Positions 27,020 to 35,652 of a DNA stretch of 50,357 nucleotides are shown piece after piece. The DNA is taken from assembly GCA_964597075.1 (NCBI GenBank), contig CAZQXC010000007.1, positions 1-50,357 on the forward strand, read 5' to 3'. The notes beneath the pieces are model-generated. The model was not told the DNA's origin and made no database searches. It saw only the letters and a list, made by a program, of their open reading frames with translations. Numbering within the stretch: position 1 is the first letter of the stretch; each line of letters starts with the position of its first letter. Made by a program: the position numbers and the translations under genes. The stretch is from UBA2336 sp964597075. GTDB taxonomy: Bacteria > Bacteroidota > Bacteroidia > Cytophagales > Cyclobacteriaceae.

Positions 27020-27595
27020 ATGAGCGACTTTTCAACCTGGTGGGAAGGCTTAAGTCTTTCCCTTAAAATCTACTGGGCACTAGCCATTCCTTTTACGTTA
27101 TTTTTTGTATTGCAACTTATCCTGTCCTTTATGGGCGGTGATGTTCCGGATGATACACCTGATGCTGAGGTTGAGGCCGATACCGGTATAGCGTTTCAGT
27201 TCTTCACACTGAAAAACCTGGTGGCCTTCTTTTCTATTTTCGGATGGACTGGCATAGCCTGTATTGATTCGGGTTTCTCTGAAACAGTATCATTGATTAT
27301 AGCCCTGGTGGCCGGATTGATTATGATGACTATCATGGCCTCTATTTTTTACTTTTTAGGAAAGGCTAATGCTGATGGTACTTTACGGATGAAGAACGCC
27401 TTAGGAGGAATTGGTGAAGTGTATCTTACCATCCATGGCAAACGAGGAGGAATTGGTAAGGTACAGATAAAAATTCAGGGTTCGCTTCGAACACTGGATG
27501 CCATAACTGATGATGAAGTTGATATTCCAACCGGAAAAGTTATCACGGTTACTCACGTGGTCAACGATTCTATTTTACTTGTAACTGCTAAATAA
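27020..27595 (+). CDS. NfeD-like membrane protein, flotillin partner
   Basis: 191 residues from the ATG at 27020 (MSDFSTWWEGLSLSLK); the frame extends to 26921 but that part overlaps the preceding terminator. Three membrane segments are visible: about 19-42 (YWALAIPFTLFFVLQLILSF), 70-90 (LVAFFSIFGWTGIACI) and 98-122 (LIIALVAGLIMMTIMASIFYFL). The last 65 residues form an OB-fold-like NfeD domain (GGIGEVYLTIHGKRGGIGKV to NDSILLVTAK). NfeD proteins pair with flotillin/stomatin genes, and flotillin follows after 14 bases, as expected. The protease domain of long NfeD forms is absent. It is probably part of a membrane-organising complex. Confidence 0.85.
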   Translation: MSDFSTWWEGLSLSLKIYWALAIPFTLFFVLQLILSFMGGDVPDDTPDAEVEADTGIAFQFFTLKNLVAFFSIFGWTGIACIDSGFSETVSLIIALVAGLIMMTIMASIFYFLGKANADGTLRMKNALGGIGEVYLTIHGKRGGIGKVQIKIQGSLRTLDAITDDEVDIPTGKVITVTHVVNDSILLVTAK

Positions 27596-27609
27596 TCCCT
27601 ATTAATCAG

Positions 27610-29139
27610 ATGAATGTTTTTGTATTGCCCATTGCCACATTAGCCGTATTGTTTGTTTTTGTGGTGCTTGTAACGTTTTTCAGACGCTACAAACGTTGTC
27701 CTTCCGATCGCATCCTTGTTGTGTATGGTAAAGTAGGCGGAGGCTCCGCCCGATGTATCCATGGTGGTGCTTCATTTATTTGGCCGGTATTCCAGGATTA
27801 TGCCTTCATGGACTTAACACCGATTTCCATCGAAGTCAATCTAACCAATGCACTAAGCAAGCAGAATATCCGTGTTGATGTGCCTTCGCGTTTTACGGTA
27901 GGTATCTCCACCGAATCGGGCATTATGGAAAATGCAGCCGAGCGTTTGCTTGGATTGCAACGTCAGGATATTCACGCCCTGGCACATGATATCATTGTTG
28001 GCCAGATGCGTTTGGTGGTAGCCATGATGGATATTGAAGAAATCAACACCAACCGCGAACAGTTTTTGAGTAACGTATCCCATAACGTTGAGGCTGAGCT
28101 TAAGAAAATCGGGTTAAAGCTTATCAACGTAAACTTTACGGACATCCGCGATGAAAGCGGATATATTGAAGCGTTGGGAAAGGAAGCTGCCGCAAAAGCC
28201 ATAAATGAAGCCAAGATTCGTGTGGCTGACCAGGAACGCTTAGGGGATATTGGGAAGACAGAAGCTGAGAAGGAACGCGATATTAAAGTTTCCGAAATGA
28301 TCCGCGACCGCGATACGCAAGTTGCCGTTACGGTAAAGGATAAGGAAGTGTTGATTGCCGGTGCCAAACGTGATGAAGCCATTGGTAAAGTTGAAGCCGA
28401 ACGGGATACCCGTATTAAATCGGCAGAAGCCAATGCGCTTGCCGTAAAGGGTGAGAACCAGTCTAAGATAGCTGTTGCAAACTCCGATGCTGAAAGGAGA
28501 GAACGGGAAGCGGAAGCCCTACGAAAAGCCATTGCATCTGAAAAAGTGCAATCTGCAAAGGCACTGGAAGAGGCCTATGTAGCAGAACAGCTTGCAGAAA
28601 AGGCACGTGCAGAACGTGAGCGTGCATCTCAAAATGCGAATATTGTTGTAGCTGCAGAAATTCAAAAACAAAAGGCCATTATTGAAGCACAGGCAGAAGC
28701 GGAGAAAGTCCGTGAACGGGCAAAAGGTGAAGCGGATGCTATCTTTTTGAAACGAGAGGCTGAGGCGCGGGGTATTTTTGAAATCCTGACTAAACAGGCG
28801 GATGGGTTAAAGCAAATCGTGAGTGCAGCTGGCAATAGTTCGAAGGATGCAGCCATGCTTATTATAGCCGATAAGTTGCCTGAGTTAGTTCGACTGCAAA
28901 CAGAGGCTATCAAGAATATTCAAATTGATAAAGTTACCGTGTGGGATGGAGGTGTTTCAAAGGATGGAAAGACCTCTACGGCTAATTTTATTTCCGGAAT
29001 GTATCAATCCGTACCTCCGTTGCATGAAGTTTTCAAAATGGCTGGATTGGATTTACCCGCATATCTTGGAACAGCCGAACAGCAAAAGGACAAACCTGAA
29101 CAATCGGGAGATTTACCACCTCTGGATAAGAAAAAGTAA
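27610..29139 (+). CDS. floT: Flotillin-family membrane scaffold protein
   Basis: 509 residues. One N-terminal membrane segment (about 5-25), then an SPFH/band 7 domain (residues 30-190; CPSDRILVVYGKVGGG, VDVPSRFTVGISTESG, GLKLINVNFTDI). From about 190 to 400 is a long Ala/Glu/Arg-rich coiled coil (repeated EAE, KAE, AERERE patterns), then the flotillin C-terminal region with ILTKQADGLKQIVSAAG and a Pro/Lys tail. Flotillins oligomerise in the inner membrane and gather proteins into microdomains. With nfeD upstream it forms the usual two-gene unit, closed by an intrinsic terminator. The gene symbol follows Bacillus usage. Confidence 0.92.
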   Translation: MNVFVLPIATLAVLFVFVVLVTFFRRYKRCPSDRILVVYGKVGGGSARCIHGGASFIWPVFQDYAFMDLTPISIEVNLTNALSKQNIRVDVPSRFTVGISTESGIMENAAERLLGLQRQDIHALAHDIIVGQMRLVVAMMDIEEINTNREQFLSNVSHNVEAELKKIGLKLINVNFTDIRDESGYIEALGKEAAAKAINEAKIRVADQERLGDIGKTEAEKERDIKVSEMIRDRDTQVAVTVKDKEVLIAGAKRDEAIGKVEAERDTRIKSAEANALAVKGENQSKIAVANSDAERREREAEALRKAIASEKVQSAKALEEAYVAEQLAEKARAERERASQNANIVVAAEIQKQKAIIEAQAEAEKVRERAKGEADAIFLKREAEARGIFEILTKQADGLKQIVSAAGNSSKDAAMLIIADKLPELVRLQTEAIKNIQIDKVTVWDGGVSKDGKTSTANFISGMYQSVPPLHEVFKMAGLDLPAYLGTAEQQKDKPEQSGDLPPLDKKK

Positions 29140-29145
29140 TTTTCG

Positions 29146-29180
29146 AACCCGTTTCGGTTGTTATCGGAACGGGTTTTTTA
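29146..29180 (+). terminator. Intrinsic terminator of the nfeD-flotillin unit
   Basis: An 11-bp stem with one G-T pair (29146-29156 with 29165-29175), an 8-base loop, and a TTTTTT-A-TTT tail, starting 6 bases after the flotillin stop codon. Confidence 0.9.
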
Positions 29181-29213
29181 TTTCTTGCAGACCATAAAAA
29201 ATCAATTTGCTCA

Positions 29214-29990
29214 ATGGCTCAAGTGAACATCGTTTGTTGGAATGTCAATGGTATCCGTTCCATCATTAAAAAGGATTTTTTAAAAGATGTTAAAGCTATG
29301 GCCCCTGATATGCTTTGTCTGCAGGAAACCAAAGCCTCCGTAGAAGAAGTTAAAAAGGTGTTGGAATTGATGCCGGAGTATAAAGGTTATATTAATTCCT
29401 CGAAAGCCAGGCAGGGTTATTCCGGCACGGCTGTTTTAACTAAAACAGAACCCATGTCGGTGGCGTATGATATGGCCATTGAAGAACACGATCAGGAGGG
29501 TAGGGTAGTTGCTGCTGAGTTTCCGGATTTTTTTCTGGTTACGGTCTATACTCCAAATTCAGGAGAGGGGCTAAAACGTCTGGATTACAGGCAGAAATGG
29601 GATGATGAGTTTCGTAAGTATGTGGTTGGATTAAACCGCAGAAAGCCGGTGATCATTTGTGGTGATCTGAATGTAGCTCACCAACCTATTGATATTGCCC
29701 GTGCCAAGGAAAACTACAATAAATCAGCTGGCTATACACAACAGGAAATTGATGGCATTCAAAAATTACTGGATGCCGGTTTTGTCGATACGTTTCGTCA
29801 TTTTCATCCTGAAGAAGTGAAGTATTCGTATTGGAACTATATGTTTAATGCCCGTGCCCGGAATGTGGGTTGGAGGATTGATTATTTTTTGGCGAGTAAA
29901 TCTATGCTGGATAAAATAAAATCAGCCACCATTTACAATGAGTACTACGGGTCTGATCATTGTCCCGTGGGGTTATCGTTGGCGATTTAA
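29214..29990 (+). CDS. xth: Exodeoxyribonuclease III / AP endonuclease
   Basis: 258 residues. The endonuclease-exonuclease-phosphatase fold with its motifs in order: VCWNVNGIRS, metal Glu in LCLQETKA, VTVYTPNSGEG, catalytic GDLNVAH, NARARNVGWRIDYFL, and GSDHCPVGL at the end. It cuts DNA at abasic sites and degrades from 3' ends in base excision repair. Its TAA shares the 4 bases TTAA with the stop of the convergent small membrane protein gene, and no terminator lies between them. Confidence 0.96.
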   Translation: MAQVNIVCWNVNGIRSIIKKDFLKDVKAMAPDMLCLQETKASVEEVKKVLELMPEYKGYINSSKARQGYSGTAVLTKTEPMSVAYDMAIEEHDQEGRVVAAEFPDFFLVTVYTPNSGEGLKRLDYRQKWDDEFRKYVVGLNRRKPVIICGDLNVAHQPIDIARAKENYNKSAGYTQQEIDGIQKLLDAGFVDTFRHFHPEEVKYSYWNYMFNARARNVGWRIDYFLASKSMLDKIKSATIYNEYYGSDHCPVGLSLAI

Positions 29991-30259
29991 TTCAGGAAAT
30001 ACAGTACAAAAACCGCGAAGGATAACAATAAGAAAAGCTTCTGCACTCGCCTGTCGGCTTTTAAAGCAGACCATAGGGTTGCCAGTCCCAAGGTTAGAAA
30101 AAAGGAGAAATCCATAAAAAAGCGGAGCGCAGACTGATCATGAAATTGACCAAACGGAAGGTCAAAGTTTAATTCGAGCGAAGCGAAATGAAGAATGGAG
30201 AATAGGGCAATCATGAAGTGAATTACCGTGCAGCTTATACCCAGGTGTTTTGTTTGCAT
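29987..30259 (-). CDS. Small three-helix membrane protein (uncharacterised)
   Basis: 90 residues with three predicted membrane segments: about 12-29 (VIHFMIALFSILHFASLE), 48-65 (FMDFSFFLTLGLATLWSA) and 73-89 (KLFLLLSFAVFVLYFL). No family is recognised. Its ATG overlaps the murA TGA by one base (TGATG), which suggests translational coupling to murA, so a role linked to the envelope is possible. Its 3' end overlaps the exonuclease III gene by 4 bases. Both couplings support that it is a real gene. Confidence 0.65.
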   Translation of the reverse strand: MQTKHLGISCTVIHFMIALFSILHFASLELNFDLPFGQFHDQSALRFFMDFSFFLTLGLATLWSALKADRRVQKLFLLLSFAVFVLYFLN

Positions 30260-31566
30260 CAGTTTATTCGTTCAATGTCAGCCCCGAGCATTTTTAACCG
30301 ACCATCAATATTCTGATAGCCGCGATCAATCTGGTCAATGCTGGAAATTTCACTTACTCCATTTGCGGAAAGCGCAGCGATTAACAAAGCCACACCCGCA
30401 CGAATGTCAGGGGAAGCCATTTTTATACCCCGCAGCGGGTGTTTACGGTCTAAGCCAATTACGGTAGCACGATGTGGGTCATTCAAAATAATTTGTGCGC
30501 CCATATCAATTAGCTTATCCACAAAGAAGAGCCTACTTTCAAACATCTTCTGATGGATAAGTACAGTTCCTTTGGCTTGCGTAGCCACCACTAAAACAAT
30601 ACTGATCAAATCGGGAGTAAAGCCTGGCCAGGGTGCATCTGCAACGGTGAGTATGGAGCCATCAATAAAAGTTTCAATTTCATACTGTGTCTGCGATGGG
30701 ATGTAGATATCATCACCTTTGAACTCCATTTTAATACCCAGTTTTTTAAATACATCGGGTATCATGCCCAGCATATCAATGCGGCAATTTTTAATGGTGA
30801 TTTCCGATTGTGTCATGGCGGCCATTCCAATAAAACTGCCGATCTCAATCATGTCGGGTAGCAGTGTGTGCTCGGTACCGTTTAACTTTTCAACACCTTC
30901 AATGCTAATGAGGTTGGAACCGATCCCGCTGATTTTTGCCCCCATCCGGTTAAGCATGAGGCAAAGCTGTTGCAGGTATGGTTCACACGCAGCATTATAA
31001 AGGGTTGTTGTGCCTTTCGCCAATGCAGCCGCCATAATAATGTTGGCTGTACCGGTAACGGAAGCCTCATCCAACAACATGTATGTACCCTTTAACTGGC
31101 TGGCATCAATATGAAATAGTTGGTCGTTCGATTCGAAATTGAATTTTGCTCCCAGTTTTTGAAATCCGATAAAGTGTGTGTCCAATCTTCTTCTCCCGAT
31201 TTTGTCGCCACCAGGTTTAGGAATATTGGCTTTACCGAATCGGGCCAATATAGGACCGAGCAACATTACAGACCCACGTAAAGCCGCAGCTTTTGTACGG
31301 TATTCGTTTGTCTCTAAAAATTTTGTGTTAACCGATGAGGCTGTGAAGCGATAGGAGTCGGTGCTTAGTTTCTCAACCTGGCAACCTAAATCACCTAACA
31401 GTTCAATTAATTTATTCACATCCCGAATATCAGGAATGTTATGAATGGTTACCGGTTGATCGGTGAGGAGTACGGCACAAATTATTTGTAATGCTTCATT
31501 CTTGGCGCCTTGTGGTGTGATCTCACCTTTTAATCTTTTGCCGCCTTTAATCCGGAAAACGCTCAT
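30259..31566 (-). CDS. murA: UDP-N-acetylglucosamine 1-carboxyvinyltransferase with Asp in the fosfomycin site
   Basis: 435 residues, full length. The opening KGGKRLKGEITPQGAKNEAL includes the catalytic-site Lys-Asn pair. The active-site loop reads KPGGDKIGRRRLDTH, where E. coli has a Cys (Cys115) at the position of Asp121 here. The rest is a standard EPSP-synthase-like fold with SVTGTANIIMAAALAKG and DIRAGVALLIAAL. MurA transfers enolpyruvate from PEP to UDP-GlcNAc, the first committed step of peptidoglycan synthesis. Cys-to-Asp in this loop is known to keep activity and prevent fosfomycin alkylation, so resistance is expected. It follows DUF4290 after a 115-base spacer and is coupled to a small membrane protein. 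Confidence 0.97.
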   Translation of the reverse strand: MSVFRIKGGKRLKGEITPQGAKNEALQIICAVLLTDQPVTIHNIPDIRDVNKLIELLGDLGCQVEKLSTDSYRFTASSVNTKFLETNEYRTKAAALRGSVMLLGPILARFGKANIPKPGGDKIGRRRLDTHFIGFQKLGAKFNFESNDQLFHIDASQLKGTYMLLDEASVTGTANIIMAAALAKGTTTLYNAACEPYLQQLCLMLNRMGAKISGIGSNLISIEGVEKLNGTEHTLLPDMIEIGSFIGMAAMTQSEITIKNCRIDMLGMIPDVFKKLGIKMEFKGDDIYIPSQTQYEIETFIDGSILTVADAPWPGFTPDLISIVLVVATQAKGTVLIHQKMFESRLFFVDKLIDMGAQIILNDPHRATVIGLDRKHPLRGIKMASPDIRAGVALLIAALSANGVSEISSIDQIDRGYQNIDGRLKMLGADIERIN

Positions 31567-31570
31567 GTAT

Positions 31571-31672
31571 CAATTGACAGTTAACAATTGGGAATAATCA
31601 ATTAACAATAATAAAAAATTTCTCTTGGCTATCCCACTACACGTCCAACTACTAATTGCTAACTGCAAATTG
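31571..31672. repeat. AT-rich inverted repeat between the DUF4290 gene and murA
   Basis: Arms 31571-31589 and 31654-31672 match in 16 of 19 positions when paired (CAATT-CAGTTA-CAATT pattern). The centre holds more AATTAACAAT units. It occupies the whole gap inside a co-oriented gene pair, so it could form an mRNA hairpin. Confidence 0.55.
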
Positions 31673-31681
31673 TTAAGTGAC

Positions 31682-32365
31682 TTAGTCTCTACGTCTGCGA
31701 TTCTTATTCTTGTTGAAAGGTTTCTGGTGACGGTGTTTGCCTCCCCCGTTATTACGATCACGCTCACGTTCACCTTGCACAGGCTGTAGTTTTTTCTTTT
31801 CGCGGTAAAGCATCTCGAACAAGTTTTCTTCGCGCACCTTGTCAATACTTAAGGTAAGTTTACCTTCTGACATGATTTTAATGTCGTTCAGAATAACCGA
31901 ATCATCCAGGGTTTCTTTGTTCCAGGCACCATAGAAAGTTTTCATTAATTTACCGAGGTAGATAACAGCCTCTTCCTTTTCTGTCGGATCTTCTTTTTTG
32001 AGCGCTTCTTTTACCAGCTTTTCAATGTTCTTTCCGTAATGTTTAAACCGAACCTTGCTTTGTGGATAATCCACTTTCATAGGCTTTTTAAACAGCACTT
32101 CTGGCTCAGGTACCGGGTAAGGATTGTTTATGTCCAGGTTAAAATCGGCAATAATATAGAGGTCATCCCACAACCGCTGGGGGTTTTCGGGTTGATCTTT
32201 TAAGCTTGGGGTTAGCTGTTTAATGAGTTCAATCAGGGTTGCTGATAGTTCGGTGCGTTTGTCTTTATCTGGAATGCTCCGGATGTATTCAACAAGTTTT
32301 TGGACATTGCGGCCGTATTCTTTTAAAATGATGTGTGGTCTTGCGGTGTTGTATTCGCCTATCAT
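31682..32365 (-). CDS. DUF4290 family protein with basic RNA-binding-like tail
   Basis: 227 residues. The body (1-190) is helical and charged, with YNTARPHIILKEYGRNVQKL at the start, LWDDLYIIADF and YPVPEPEVLFKKP in the middle. This is the DUF4290 family found in Bacteroidota; no function is known. The last 35 residues are low-complexity and very basic (repeats of Arg, Lys, Asn, Gly, His; NKNKNRRRRD at the end), like tails that bind RNA. It sits directly upstream of murA and downstream of pcrA on the same strand. There is no signal peptide or membrane segment, so it is cytoplasmic. Confidence 0.8.
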   Translation of the reverse strand: MIGEYNTARPHIILKEYGRNVQKLVEYIRSIPDKDKRTELSATLIELIKQLTPSLKDQPENPQRLWDDLYIIADFNLDINNPYPVPEPEVLFKKPMKVDYPQSKVRFKHYGKNIEKLVKEALKKEDPTEKEEAVIYLGKLMKTFYGAWNKETLDDSVILNDIKIMSEGKLTLSIDKVREENLFEMLYREKKKLQPVQGERERDRNNGGGKHRHQKPFNKNKNRRRRD

Positions 32366-32412
32366 GTAATTGGATTTAACTATGAGGAACCTTTAAAATC
32401 AGGTATTCTGCC

Positions 32413-34671
32413 TCAATTGTGTATTTTGAGTTTAGCAAAGCTAAGTAATAAGGTCTTCTCACCAAAATCGTCAAACAGTATTTTGGCTTTCCGGTCGGCC
32501 CCGGTTTCGTCCATTTTAGTAACGGTTCCATATCCAAATTTCGGATGCTCTACCTTCATCCCTTTCTGAAGTGTTGTTGTATCACTCGGGGCAAAGTCGC
32601 TTGGTGTTTTGTACGAAGTAACAGTTTTAGGTACCGGAGCGGAGGAAGTGGTTCGCTTAATTCCATTCACAAGCGACCGGGCATAACTGCCGGATGGCCG
32701 GGGAGACGATTCAAGGCCGCTGAATTTCGTGCTGACTTTGATATAGCGCTGATCCAGATCATCTAAAAATCTGCTGGGTTCACAATTCTTTAGTCTTCCG
32801 AACCGATAACGTGTAAGTGCATACGATACAAACAAACGCTTTTGTGCCCGGGTAATGGCCACGTAAAAAAGTCTTCGCTCTTCTTCCAGTTCAGCACGAC
32901 TGCTGAGCATCATTTGTGAAGGGAATAAATCTTCCTCCAGGCCAACAATGTATACATACTTGAACTCAAGGCCCTTTGCCATGTGAATGGTCATCAGGGT
33001 AACCTTTTCAGGATCTTTATCCTTGTCTTCATCTTGACCGGTAATGAGCGATACATCTTGAAGGAAGGCGCTCAGTGATTTATCAGTTTTCTCCGGGTCG
33101 TCTACGTATTCTTTAATGGCGTTCAATAGTTCCTGAACGTTTTCATAACGACTTAATCCTTCTACGGTTTTATCTTCATATAATTCACGCAGTAAACCGG
33201 AGCCTTTAGATATTTCGAAGGCTGCATCATAGGCATCTTTTCTTTCAATCTCAATACTGAACCGTTTGATGAGTGTAACAAAACCATCAATGGCTCCGGC
33301 CGCGCGACCACCAATAAACGATGAGGCATTTTGTAATACTTCCCAAATTGAGATAGCATGGTCGTTTGCGGCTATAACAATCTTATCAATGGTAGTATCA
33401 CCAATTCCCCGCTTGGGCAAATTAATGATTCTTCTGAACGAGGCTTCATCATTTTGATTTATCGCGAAACGTAAATAGGCCAGCAAGTCTTTTATTTCTT
33501 TGCGTTGATAAAAGGACAATCCACCAACGATTTTGTATTTGATATTCATCCTGCGCAACGCTTCTTCCATGGCCCGCGACTGGCTGTTGGTGCGGTACAG
33601 AATTACGAAGTCGCTGAACTTAAGCTGGTGCTGCATCTTTTCTTCAAAGATGGACGAAGCCACCAACCGCCCCTCCTCATTGTCGGAAACGGCTTTGATG
33701 AGCTCTACCAGATTACCATCTTCATTGGCTGTCCAGACGGTTTTGGGAAGCTGCGCACTGTTTTTTTTGATGACCGAGTTGGCAGCCTCTACAATAGTTT
33801 GCGTAGAGCGGTAATTCTGTTCCAGCTTAAAAACTTTCAGGTCTGGGTAGTCGCGCTCAAAGTTCAGGATGTTGGTAATATCCGCTCCGCGAAAAGCGTA
33901 AATACTTTGCGCATCGTCACCCACCACGCAAATGTTTTCCCACCGCGAACAAAGTTTTCGAATGATAAAATACTGGCACAGGTTGGTATCCTGAAACTCA
34001 TCTACCAGTACATATTTGATTCGGTGTTGGTATTTGTTCAGTGCCTCCAGGTGTTCTTTAAAGAGCTTGTCGGTGTTGAACAGCAAATCGTCAAAATCCA
34101 TAGCCCCTGATTTGAAACAACGCAAGGCATAGGTTTTATAAATACTGCCCATCTCCGGGCGCATGTTGGAAGCGTCATCACTTTTAAGTTCCGGATTGGT
34201 CAGGTACTCCTGCCAACTGATCAAACTGTTTTTGGCGGCTGAAATACGGTTATACACCAGGTTGGCTTTATAGGTAGCCTCATCCAGGCCAAGTTCTTTA
34301 ACAATATTTTTTATCAGTGTTTTGGAGTCATCCGTGTCGTAAATGGTAAAGCTATTTGGATAGCCCAGTAAATGGGCTTCAGCGCGTAAAATACGGGCAA
34401 ATACAGAGTGAAAGGTGCCCATCCAGAGGCTACGTGCTTCACTGCCTACAACGGTTTCTATCCGCTCGCGCATTTCTTTGGCGGCCTTGTTGGTAAACGT
34501 AAGGGCCATAATGCTGAACGGATCCACTTGCTTGTCGCGAATCAGGTGGGCTATGCGGTAGGTGAGTACGCGGGTTTTTCCTGAACCGGCCCCGGCAATA
34601 ATCATGGTGGGGCCTTCTGTGTTGATTACTCCCTCACGTTGCGCTTCATTCAGTTGATCCAGGTAATCCAT
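32413..34671 (-). CDS. pcrA: ATP-dependent DNA helicase PcrA/UvrD
   Basis: 752 residues from the ATG at 34671; a TTG at 34683 would add four. Superfamily 1A helicase motifs in order: LNEAQREGV (Q motif), AGAGSGKTRVL (motif I), ALTFTNKAAKEMRER (Ia), VDEFQDTN (II), VVGDDAQSIYAFRGA (III), LEQNYRST (IV), VTLMTIHMAKGLEFKYVYIVGLEEDLFPS (V) and VAITRAQKRLFVS (VI). The C-terminus carries the small Tudor-like domain of PcrA/UvrD (KVEHPKFGYGTV) that contacts RNA polymerase. It unwinds DNA 3' to 5' in repair and replication. It is divergent from the TcmP gene. Complete and intact. Confidence 0.95.
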   Translation of the reverse strand: MDYLDQLNEAQREGVINTEGPTMIIAGAGSGKTRVLTYRIAHLIRDKQVDPFSIMALTFTNKAAKEMRERIETVVGSEARSLWMGTFHSVFARILRAEAHLLGYPNSFTIYDTDDSKTLIKNIVKELGLDEATYKANLVYNRISAAKNSLISWQEYLTNPELKSDDASNMRPEMGSIYKTYALRCFKSGAMDFDDLLFNTDKLFKEHLEALNKYQHRIKYVLVDEFQDTNLCQYFIIRKLCSRWENICVVGDDAQSIYAFRGADITNILNFERDYPDLKVFKLEQNYRSTQTIVEAANSVIKKNSAQLPKTVWTANEDGNLVELIKAVSDNEEGRLVASSIFEEKMQHQLKFSDFVILYRTNSQSRAMEEALRRMNIKYKIVGGLSFYQRKEIKDLLAYLRFAINQNDEASFRRIINLPKRGIGDTTIDKIVIAANDHAISIWEVLQNASSFIGGRAAGAIDGFVTLIKRFSIEIERKDAYDAAFEISKGSGLLRELYEDKTVEGLSRYENVQELLNAIKEYVDDPEKTDKSLSAFLQDVSLITGQDEDKDKDPEKVTLMTIHMAKGLEFKYVYIVGLEEDLFPSQMMLSSRAELEEERRLFYVAITRAQKRLFVSYALTRYRFGRLKNCEPSRFLDDLDQRYIKVSTKFSGLESSPRPSGSYARSLVNGIKRTTSSAPVPKTVTSYKTPSDFAPSDTTTLQKGMKVEHPKFGYGTVTKMDETGADRKAKILFDDFGEKTLLLSFAKLKIHN

Positions 34672-34738
34672 ATCGGGGTGCAAATTAAGCTATCACGAGC
34701 ATGAATGAAGTTTCGTTTTAGATTTTTTACTCCATGAA

Positions 34739-34770
34739 TTGAAATAATTCTCCTTATCCGTATACTTTTG
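34739..34770 (+). promoter_or_regulatory. Bacteroidota-type promoter for the TcmP gene
   Basis: TTG (34739-34741), a 21-base spacer and a perfect -7 box TACTTTTG (34763-34770). Transcription from about 34775 would leave only some 13 bases before the TTG start at 34788 and helps to fix that start. Confidence 0.65.
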
Positions 34771-34787
34771 TAAAACCACTTTACGAA

Positions 34788-35636
34788 TTGATTACTGCCG
34801 ACTATTCTGTATTTGTTAATGATGGGTTTCTTATAACGGCAGCCGAGCCTTGGTTTAAAGTAAAAGTTCAACTCATCCAGCGGTATTTGCAGTCTTTTGT
34901 TACACACTGCGCTGAAAAATCAGATGAGATTATTGTGGTCGATTTATTTGCGGGTAGTGGATTGTATTCCTTAGGCTATCAAAAAGAATTGTTTCCGGGA
35001 TCCTGCCTGGCTTCTCTCCAATCCGACTTGCCGATATCGAAATGGATATTTTGCGAGCGCGATGCGGAATCTGCGAAAGCGTTGAAAATCAGGGTGAATA
35101 AATATTTTAAGGGAAAGAATGTGCTGATTTTTGATGATGGTCTGGATAAACTCCCCGAAAAACTTCAATACTATGTTCCTCCATCGAAACGGGGTTACCG
35201 GGTAAGTGTTTTTTGTATTGTCGATCCGTTTGCCATTGATGTTCCTTTCGCCCTGCTGGATACCCTGCAGGGAATGGGTTTTAGCTTCATTATGCCTTTT
35301 ACCTTCAGTCTTAACGACAGGCATAACTTCCGGTTTTATTTGAGTGAGCATCGCGAAAAGCTAAAGAAGTATTTGGGTGGCTATAAGGATATTGAGAAGC
35401 TGGATGATGTTAAAAGCAACCTGGAGTTTTACAAGCGAACGGTGCGGATGGTGCGTAACAATATGCTGGTGCTGGGTATGAACAGTTCGCTGGCTGTACA
35501 GCGGCTTGATTCCGGATTGATGGAACTGCCCATTTATTATGTGGGAATTTTTTCAAAACTATACCCTGCACGGATTATTCAACGCGAGGTGGAGGAGACG
35601 GTTCACAATCAGTTCACCTTGTTTGATGCGGTGTAA
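34788..35636 (+). CDS. tcmP: Three-Cys-motif partner protein TcmP (orphan)
   Basis: 282 residues from a TTG at 34788. The opening EPWFKVKVQLIQRYLQSFV, then VVDLFAGSGLYSLG (a methyltransferase-like SAM motif I), FCERDAESAKAL, and CIVDPFAIDVPFALLDTL match the TcmP family. These proteins are usually encoded next to a three-Cys-motif radical SAM-like protein (Gp37/Gp68 family); no such gene is in the window, so this is an orphan. The frame stays open upstream to a TGA at 34740-34742 with plausible residues, but it has no ATG, GTG or TTG there, and the promoter overlaps it. The gene lies in a variable block between core genes, and its 3' flank is compositionally odd. Function unknown. Confidence 0.75.
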   Translation: MITADYSVFVNDGFLITAAEPWFKVKVQLIQRYLQSFVTHCAEKSDEIIVVDLFAGSGLYSLGYQKELFPGSCLASLQSDLPISKWIFCERDAESAKALKIRVNKYFKGKNVLIFDDGLDKLPEKLQYYVPPSKRGYRVSVFCIVDPFAIDVPFALLDTLQGMGFSFIMPFTFSLNDRHNFRFYLSEHREKLKKYLGGYKDIEKLDDVKSNLEFYKRTVRMVRNNMLVLGMNSSLAVQRLDSGLMELPIYYVGIFSKLYPARIIQREVEETVHNQFTLFDAV

Positions 35637-35652
35637 TTCTTCTGAAAATCTG

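Noticed and set aside
27020..29139. NfeD-flotillin pair as part of a defence system
   Set aside because: The pair alone is a common membrane-organisation unit and no nuclease or toxin gene is near.
34734..34742. ATG AAT TGA followed by an open frame into tcmP, suggesting a nonsense mutation at codon 3
   Set aside because: A consensus promoter covers 34739-34770 and would start the transcript after this point, so the upstream frame is more likely chance; the TTG at 34788 is preferred.
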